Positions 31,836 to 35,430 of a stretch of 35,430 nt of DNA are shown one piece after another (the first letter of the stretch is position 1; each line of letters starts with the position of its first letter). The translations under genes and the position numbers were made by a program. The stretch comes from a virus: positions 1-35,430 of the IMG/VR virus record IMGVR_UViG_3300046011_007439; one strand, 5' to 3'. The notes beneath the pieces are model-generated. The model worked only from the letters and a program-made list of their open reading frames with translations, was not told where the DNA came from and did not search any database.

Positions 31836-32098
31836 GCAGCACCTCCAGCCAAGCGCAGGCGCTCAACATAGCTGAGCTCGGGGGCGCGGTGCACCTTGGG
31901 CGCCGGCGTGAACAGGTCGCGGGCTTGGGCGTGGTTTTTCTCGTCGCCCGCAATCGCCGCCTCGCACAGATCGTTGATCACCTGGCTGCGGGTGCGGCGC
32001 GTGTCGCCCGCCAAGCGGTCGATGCGGCGCAGGAGGGACTGGTCGAACTTCAAGCTGAGACCAATCCGAAGTTCATCACTGTAACGGCGGCGGCTCAC
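31832..32098 (-). CDS. CopG-like ribbon-helix-helix protein
   Basis: An 88-aa protein. The N-terminal RHH: beta strand GLSLKFD, helix QSLLRRIDRLAGDT, turn, helix RSQVINDLCEAAIAG. The C-terminal part (RDLFTPAPKVHRAPELSYVERLRL) is a separate short tail. GTG start with GTGA overlap to the 39-aa membrane peptide. It is a likely regulator, perhaps of the early operon; its operator is not evident. Confidence 0.8.
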   Translation of the reverse strand: MSRRRYSDELRIGLSLKFDQSLLRRIDRLAGDTRRTRSQVINDLCEAAIAGDEKNHAQARDLFTPAPKVHRAPELSYVERLRLAGGAA

Positions 32099-32214
32099 TT
32101 GGCGTCCTCCGATTGGATCTCGTCGAGGGCTTGGCGCATCGGCTTGTGGCAGAGGGCGCAGATGCCCACGAGCAGCACTACGCAGGCAACGGGGATGGCG
32201 ATGAGGAGGGTCAT
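32095..32214 (-). CDS. 39-aa single-TM peptide in the control operon
   Basis: A short frame from ATG 32214 to TGA 32095-32097, 5 bp after the RHH repressor stop and overlapping the next GTG (GTGA). The N-terminal membrane helix (LLIAIPVACVVLLVGICAL) precedes a polar tail with CHKPMRQALDEIQSEDAK. Tight coupling on both sides supports a real gene. It could signal, anchor, or exclude superinfection; nothing more can be said. Confidence 0.6.
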   Translation of the reverse strand: MTLLIAIPVACVVLLVGICALCHKPMRQALDEIQSEDAK

Positions 32215-32219
32215 CGGGA

Positions 32220-32429
32220 TCAGGCGGTGAGTCGCTTGGTGCGGCTGGCGATCACGGCAGCGATCACCTTAGCCGGGGTTTTGTTGGCCGAGAAAAACGA
32301 GGCCAAGGCAGCACGAATGATCTCGCTGTCCTTCAGTCCGCTATCTTCTGCGATCCGGGAAATCTCGGTGTGGAGATTGCCGAGTCGGACCGTTACTCGG
32401 TCGTTCTTTTGCTGTTTCGTATTGGGCAT
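32220..32429 (-). CDS. Ribbon-helix-helix regulator A of the divergent switch
   Basis: A 69-aa protein. RHH fold: strand RVTVRLGN, helix LHTEISRIAEDSG, turn LKDSE, helix IIRAALASFFS. ATG at 32429 is preferred; ATG at 32438 is possible, and a TTG at 32459 would lie inside the operator. It is divergent from a second RHH gene (32529) and shares a DRxxVRL strand and a [IV]IRAAL helix with it. Both genes carry the motif TCTGANNNTGTCTGACA next to their starts. Likely a repressor that controls the lysis-lysogeny choice. Confidence 0.78.
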   Translation of the reverse strand: MPNTKQQKNDRVTVRLGNLHTEISRIAEDSGLKDSEIIRAALASFFSANKTPAKVIAAVIASRTKRLTA

Positions 32430-32441
32430 ACACCCCATCAA

Positions 32442-32458
32442 TCTGACGCTGTCTGACA
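32442..32458 (+). promoter_or_regulatory. Operator copy A (TCTGACGCTGTCTGACA)
   Basis: A 17-bp motif with two TCTGA half-sites 10 bp apart (one helical turn). It matches operator copy B at 14 of 17 positions; the only differences are three adjacent bases between the half-sites. It lies 13-29 bp upstream of the ATG of the minus-strand RHH gene, a position suited to control it. Confidence 0.72.
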
Positions 32459-32470
32459 AGTGAAGACAAA

Positions 32471-32500
32471 TTTACGGGGTGAAAATCAACTTGCTATAAA
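32471..32500 (+). promoter_or_regulatory. Candidate promoter for + strand RHH gene
   Basis: A possible -35 TTTACG (32471-32476), 18-bp spacer, and -10 TATAAA (32495-32500). A start near 32507 would put operator copy B directly in the transcript start/leader region. Confidence 0.5.
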
Positions 32501-32512
32501 TTAAAGACTTAG

Positions 32513-32529
32513 TCTGATTTTGTCTGACA
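32513..32529 (+). promoter_or_regulatory. Operator copy B (TCTGATTTTGTCTGACA)
   Basis: The second copy of TCTGANNNTGTCTGACA, ending on the A of the ATG of the + strand RHH gene. It lies in the same orientation as copy A, 71 bp away. Binding here would block initiation of the + gene. Confidence 0.72.
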
Positions 32530-32882
32530 TGAAAACTAAAGACCGAATCAATGTTCGCCTTGAACCTCATCAGATAGAACTACTCGCGGAGGCAACTAAG
32601 CTATTGGGCAACAAGATGAAGGAGAGCCACGTTATCCGCGCTGCGCTCGATCATTACTTCTCTTGCCCTGAATCAGTTTTGCCAAACGGGAAGCCGCTTC
32701 CTCACATCGTCGTACCCTCGTCCCCAATGGAGATGGGAGTTAATGGAGTTCTTGTGCCTAAAAGACCATTTGGCGCGCCGGCAATTCCTGGGTTTATGCC
32801 TAAAGATGGCCTTATTCGCATGAAGGGATCACCCGAAATCAGAAATCCCCGAAAGAAAGATTCAGAGAAGGCCAGCGCCTAA
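32529..32882 (+). CDS. Ribbon-helix-helix regulator B of the divergent switch
   Basis: A 117-aa protein. RHH fold: strand RINVRLEPH, helix QIELLAEATKLLG, helix SHVIRAALDHYFS. A longer, Pro/Gly-rich C-terminal tail (about 70 residues, PNGKPLPHIVVPSSP ... GAPAIPGFMP) is unlike its partner. ATG at 32529 is chosen; a TTG at 32520 would lie in the operator. No Shine-Dalgarno site. Base composition is visibly lower in GC than the rest of the window. As the only + strand gene of the control region it is the main candidate for the maintenance repressor in lysogeny. Its stop overlaps the convergent gene's stop. Confidence 0.75.
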   Translation: MKTKDRINVRLEPHQIELLAEATKLLGNKMKESHVIRAALDHYFSCPESVLPNGKPLPHIVVPSSPMEMGVNGVLVPKRPFGAPAIPGFMPKDGLIRMKGSPEIRNPRKKDSEKASA

Positions 32883-33094
32883 CTCTGCTCCGTAGGCCAG
32901 CCCTTTTCCGCAATCTCTGACTCGGGCGCGTAGACTTTCGGCGGGATCAGGCCCTGTTCACGCACCCACGCCTTGAGCTCCTCCAGCTCAAGGATCGCAC
33001 GGCGGCCGATGCGCTTGGCGTCGACAAGGTTTTTTGCCTCGGAGAGCTCACGGCGGAAATAAAAGGCGCTGGGCTTGTAGGTGGGTTCGGGCAT
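32879..33094 (-). CDS. Excisionase-like winged-helix protein
   Basis: A 71-aa protein. The ATG at 33094 (MPEPTYKPSAFYFRREL) is chosen over longer options. FYFRRELSEAKNLVDAKRIGRRAILELEELKAWV fits a small winged-helix (AlpA/Xis-like) domain. It lies between the switch and the integrase, the usual place of an excisionase. The stop (TAG, 32879-32881) overlaps the TAA of the convergent RHH gene. Confidence 0.72.
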   Translation of the reverse strand: MPEPTYKPSAFYFRRELSEAKNLVDAKRIGRRAILELEELKAWVREQGLIPPKVYAPESEIAEKGWPTEQS

Positions 33095-33123
33095 GGGGTG
33101 GTTTTTGTCGACTAATTGGCCTA

Positions 33124-33144
33124 CACGTTTAGGCGTAAAACGTG
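33124..33144 (+). promoter_or_regulatory. Inverted repeat covering the start codon of the + lipoprotein gene
   Basis: CACGTTT (33124-33130), 7-nt spacer AGGCGTA, AAACGTG (33138-33144). The last three bases are the GTG start codon. It could be a repressor operator or an RNA hairpin that hides the translation start; the only SD-like AGG is in the loop. Confidence 0.6.
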
Positions 33145-33669
33145 AAACCAAAAACCTTTTTTCGCATAGCGTTGGCACTGCTTGGGATGGGCTTATGCGG
33201 TTGCGTCAATAATCGGCCGGTCGACGTCACCGCGGCATGGCGGGAAACGGTGATTCCCCCCGCGTTCAAAACCAACATCCGGCCAACGCTCAAGCTGGTC
33301 GGGTCGCAGGCGCAGCTCACGCAGATGGGGAATAGTTTTCTCATGAGCGACGGGAAGGTTTTTCACTCGATCTTCACGGGCGATGAGCAGGTGAGCGACT
33401 CGATCGATCTCATCGCCTCCCGCTTTGACACCTCGGTCAATTGGCTCGGCGGAAATACGACGGTGACCTACACCGCCACCGTTGCGGTAACGATTGGCGG
33501 CGAGCGCCACGTGATCACAGGCACCGGCAGCGATTCGACACGGCTGACGATCGACAATGCCGCCCGGACCGCCGTCGAGGGCGCGGTGATGAACATCGTG
33601 CGTGAGGTCCGCATGCTTCAGCAACGGGAGTCTAAGAAGATCGCTCCAGAGCAATCTCCAAAAAGCTGA
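33142..33669 (+). CDS. Lipoprotein, likely lysogenic-conversion (moron) gene
   Basis: A 175-aa precursor with a GTG start. The signal peptide (KPKTFFRIALALLGMG) ends in lipobox LCGC (Cys21). The mature domain (~155 aa) is beta-rich with MGNSFLMSDGKVFHSIFTG, DSIDLIASRFDTSVNWLGG, TVTYTATVAVTIGGERHVI and a C-terminal helix (NAARTAVEGAVMNIVREVRM), like a small envelope lipoprotein. It is transcribed against the phage operon next to the integrase, so it is likely expressed in the lysogen. No family recognised. It is followed directly by an inverted-repeat copy. Confidence 0.82.
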   Translation: MKPKTFFRIALALLGMGLCGCVNNRPVDVTAAWRETVIPPAFKTNIRPTLKLVGSQAQLTQMGNSFLMSDGKVFHSIFTGDEQVSDSIDLIASRFDTSVNWLGGNTTVTYTATVAVTIGGERHVITGTGSDSTRLTIDNAARTAVEGAVMNIVREVRMLQQRESKKIAPEQSPKS

Positions 33670-33690
33670 AAGCCGGAGAAGCCGGAGAAT
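33669..33690 (+). repeat. Inverted repeat R1 (two GCCGGAGAA units) after lipoprotein gene
   Basis: 22 bp, beginning in the last base of the lipoprotein stop codon, containing AGCCGGAGAAGCCGGAGAA. R3 (33920-33941) is its perfect 22-bp inverted copy; R2 (33769-33787) matches 19 bp inverted. Confidence 0.85.
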
Positions 33691-33730
33691 TTAGGCAGTT
33701 CCACCAACCTTTTTCTTTAGTAAGGTATTA

Positions 33731-33759
33731 CCTTTTCCTTATTAAAAGATAGGAAAAGG
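33731..33759. repeat. Inner 9-bp inverted repeat between R1 and R2
   Basis: CCTTTTCCT (33731-33739), 11-nt loop, AGGAAAAGG (33751-33759); perfect arms. It nests inside the R1/R2 pair, so single-strand or RNA forms could make a two-level stem. Confidence 0.75.
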
Positions 33760-33768
33760 ACTAAAATA

Positions 33769-33787
33769 CTCCGGCTTCTCCGGCTTT
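33769..33787 (-). terminator. Inverted repeat R2, 3' arm of a long terminator-like stem
   Basis: Complementary to R1 over 19 bp and followed on the + strand by a TTTT run, so R1-R2 can form a long stem with inner hairpin and U-tract after the lipoprotein gene. It also shares AAAATACTCCG at its left side with R3. Confidence 0.55.
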
Positions 33788-33919
33788 TGGACCGTCGGAC
33801 TGGGGGCAGAAGCCTTCAAAAATCGCCCTTGATGCCGATAATGAGCCTACTCGGGGCGGAAAGGGGAAGTTTTCGGGTGTTTTTATCGGCTGGGCGAAAA
33901 GGTTGGGAAAATACTCCGT

Positions 33920-33941
33920 ATTCTCCGGCTTCTCCGGCTTT
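33920..33941 (-). repeat. Inverted repeat R3 directly after the integrase gene
   Basis: A perfect 22-bp inverted copy of R1, 4 bp downstream of the integrase stop. On its own strand it stands in the same position and orientation relative to its gene as R1 does to the lipoprotein gene. Confidence 0.85.
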
Positions 33942-33945
33942 TCTC

Positions 33946-35154
33946 TCAAATCTCCGGAACCTTGCCCAAAGCGGACGCCGCCTGCGCAAGCTGGGTGTGG
34001 GTATAGCCGCGGTTCACGCTTTCGTCTTCGTGGCCGATTAACTGCATGCGCATGGACTCTTCGACGCCGGCATCAGCCAACCAGGTGGCCAGCGAGTGAC
34101 GCAGCGAGTGGATCGAGTAGGCCGCCAGCTTGCGCCCCTTGCCGTTGCCGGTCGCGAATTCCTGCACGATGCCGACGCGCGGCAGGATCGAGCGGCGGAA
34201 TTCGTTGGAGATGCGGCGGCGCTGGACCGTGGATAGCCTTGGCAGAAGCGGGCCCTTTCGCGGTTTTCCGGCATCGGCCCATCTCTGCGACAGGTGCGCG
34301 GCCAACGATACGTGTAATGGCAGCCAATGGGTGTCGTCTGTTTTGGTGCGGGTGAGGGTCATGCGCAGGCCGGCCAATTCGATCTGAGTCCAGTCGAGTT
34401 GCGCGGCCTCCTGTTGGCGGGCCCCGGTGTAACCGCAGACCATGATGAGCGTTTGCCAGTCAGGGTGGAGCGTGTGGGCCTTCCAGGTGGTGCGTTCGGG
34501 CGGGTGGTAGTCGGGGGCGGTGCAGCGTACGAGCTCGCGGAATTGCTCGAAGGTGTAGGCGCTGCGATGCTGCGCTGCTTTCTTGGCGCCCTTCACGTTG
34601 AGACCCTGCGCTGGGTTGACCTCGAAGATCCGTTGCATCGTCGCTTCGTTGAATGCCTGGCGCAGGATCATCAGGGTTTTGTTGATCGTGCTCGGGGCTT
34701 TGCCGGCGGCGACGTCAGCATCACGGAACTCCGCCACGCGCTTCGAGGTGATGTCGGCCATGGTCACGCCGTCGCCCATGAAACGGAGGAAATCGCGGAT
34801 CACGTCGGAATACTTGACCATGGATGCGGCCCCGAGGCTCTTCTCCCGGCTGCGCAGCCAGCGACGCAGGAAGTCGCCGGCCGGCTCAACCTCGGCAACC
34901 GTGACGCCGGAAAGGGCGTTGAGTTCGGCGAGGAATTTACGGCCGGCGTTCTCAGTCCATCGTTTCTCGCCGGCGGCGATGGCGGCGCGCTCGAAGGAGA
35001 TGGCCATTTGCTGAGCGCGGGCCTTGTCTGCGGTGCCGGTGCTGCGCTGCACCCGGCGAAACACGGGCAGGCCACGGGCGTCATTCTTTCCCGTTGGCAG
35101 CTTGTAGCACGCGAAGTAATGATCGGAGGTCTTCTTGAGTCGGACGGATGCCAT
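33946..35154 (-). CDS. int: Tyrosine-family phage integrase
   Basis: A 402-aa site-specific recombinase. Catalytic residues: Arg246 (GYTGARQQEAAQL), Lys271 (TRTKTDDTHWLPL), His349 and Arg352 (HSLRHSLATWLA), His375 (LIGHEDES) and Tyr384 (VNRGYTH). The N-terminus (SVRLKKTSDHYFACYKLP) is an arm-binding-like strand domain; a SAM-like core-binding domain covers about 90-190 (AEVEPAGDFLRRWL, TINKTLMILRQAFNEA). ATG at 35154 is preferred over a TTG at 35184, which would lie in the repeats. It integrates and, with an excisionase, excises the prophage. R3 follows its stop. Confidence 0.93.
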   Translation of the reverse strand: MASVRLKKTSDHYFACYKLPTGKNDARGLPVFRRVQRSTGTADKARAQQMAISFERAAIAAGEKRWTENAGRKFLAELNALSGVTVAEVEPAGDFLRRWLRSREKSLGAASMVKYSDVIRDFLRFMGDGVTMADITSKRVAEFRDADVAAGKAPSTINKTLMILRQAFNEATMQRIFEVNPAQGLNVKGAKKAAQHRSAYTFEQFRELVRCTAPDYHPPERTTWKAHTLHPDWQTLIMVCGYTGARQQEAAQLDWTQIELAGLRMTLTRTKTDDTHWLPLHVSLAAHLSQRWADAGKPRKGPLLPRLSTVQRRRISNEFRRSILPRVGIVQEFATGNGKGRKLAAYSIHSLRHSLATWLADAGVEESMRMQLIGHEDESVNRGYTHTQLAQAASALGKVPEI

Positions 35155-35172
35155 GGAGAGACATGACAACCG

Positions 35173-35191
35173 TAGTGGCAACAAGTGGCAA
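35173..35191 (+). promoter_or_regulatory. Tandem AGTGGCAA repeats upstream of int, arm-type site candidates
   Basis: Two AGTGGCAA copies start at 35174 and 35184, 10 bp apart. The first belongs to an 11-bp TAGTGGCAACA. They lie just upstream of the integrase start, where arm-type integrase sites and the int promoter are usually found. Confidence 0.55.
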
Positions 35192-35282
35192 GTTTTCCAA
35201 TGTTTCCCGTATTGCCTAGCCTAGCTAATCAACTGGAAAACAACGCTTTGCCGACTCCCTAAGGTTGCACCACTTTAAAGAT

Positions 35283-35317
35283 AAGCCCGTAATGCCTAAC
35301 AGCTTACGGGCTTTTTA
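35283..35317 (+). terminator. Strong intrinsic terminator near right end
   Basis: AAGCCCGTAA (35283-35292), 11-nt loop, TTACGGGCTT (35304-35313): a perfect 10-bp stem running into TTTTT on the + strand. No + strand gene ends just before it within the window. Confidence 0.8.
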
Positions 35318-35323
35318 TTGGGT

Positions 35324-35334
35324 TAGTGGCAACA
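35324..35334 (+). repeat. Third TAGTGGCAACA copy (possible attachment-site arm)
   Basis: An 11-bp perfect direct repeat of 35173-35183, 151 bp further right. It may mark the edge of the phage attachment region. The core sequence and host junction cannot be fixed without the other prophage end. Confidence 0.5.
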
Positions 35335-35430
35335 GGCCTGACCACTAGCGATTTTACGCATTCCTAGGTGACGGATACCCCACCCTATCGAAACTCGGTT
35401 TGTTTTTTTGAAGAGACCAAGTGCGTTCTT
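35335..35430. other. Right-end sequence without recognisable gene
   Basis: No coding frame, tRNA or repeat was recognised here beyond a T-rich stretch (35399-35409). It may be host DNA next to the prophage. Confidence 0.5.

Noticed and set aside
33761-33949. 62-aa minus frame through R2 and R3
   Set aside because: Repeat-encoded EKPEKPE and no gene-like features; more likely non-coding repeat DNA.
35155-35430. tRNA or tmRNA 3' end as integration site
   Set aside because: No T-arm GGTTCGAATCC-like segment or CCA end found in the right-end sequence.
1-35430. CRISPR array, insertion sequence or diversity-generating retroelement
   Set aside because: No regularly spaced repeats, transposase or reverse transcriptase frame seen; variable Gly-rich loops alone are not evidence for a retroelement.

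Overview
The window is most of a temperate, tailed phage genome (a prophage), probably with a long non-contractile tail (siphovirus-like). The host is a high-GC Gram-negative bacterium: four lipoproteins carry lipoboxes and the lysis region has spanin-like genes. Shine-Dalgarno motifs are scarce and GTG/TTG starts are frequent. I cannot name the host; Verrucomicrobiota would fit but that is a weak guess. The right end carries the integrase and a probable attachment region. The left edge cuts a tail-end gene, so the other prophage boundary lies outside the window.

Layout, right to left, which is mostly the direction of transcription. (1) 35155-35430: integrase-arm-like repeats and an intrinsic terminator. 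(2) 33946-35154: tyrosine integrase. (3) 33142-33669 (+): a lipoprotein, probably a lysogenic-conversion gene. It is separated from the integrase by a set of long inverted repeats. (4) 31566-33094: the control region. Two divergent ribbon-helix-helix (RHH) regulators share a 17-bp operator motif, and nearby lie two excisionase-like winged-helix genes, a CopG-like gene and a 39-aa membrane peptide. (5) 22361-31468: the early region. It holds an OB-fold-like ssDNA-binding candidate, a coiled-coil protein, a RuvC-like resolvase, a PIF1-like helicase, a D5/P4-type primase-helicase, small unknowns and an HNH nuclease. (6) 15228-22318: a lipoprotein, then the HK97-type packaging and head genes (P27-like small terminase, Terminase_1-type large terminase, portal, prohead protease, capsid, connector). 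(7) 10616-15221: a BppU-like protein and two large fibre-like proteins, both with Sec signal peptides. (8) 8773-10603: a compact lysis-like cassette with a cysteine hydrolase, a holin candidate, two lipoproteins and several tiny membrane proteins. (9) 1-8786: head closure, tail terminator, tail tube, tail chaperones with a clear -1 frameshift signal, tape measure, tail-tip genes, a gpJ-like tip protein and a partial last gene.

From 31468 down to 1 every gene is on the minus strand, with no gap above about 100 bp and many ATGA/GTGA/TGATG overlaps. This points to one long polycistronic unit. The most notable observations are the frameshift cassette (A7 heptamer plus nested hairpin) in the tail chaperone gene, the RHH-versus-RHH switch with a shared operator, the signal-peptide-bearing fibre proteins including a polyglycine-repeat adhesin candidate, the overlapping small lysis genes, and the repeats around the integrase. 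I saw no rRNA, tRNA, CRISPR array or insertion sequence.
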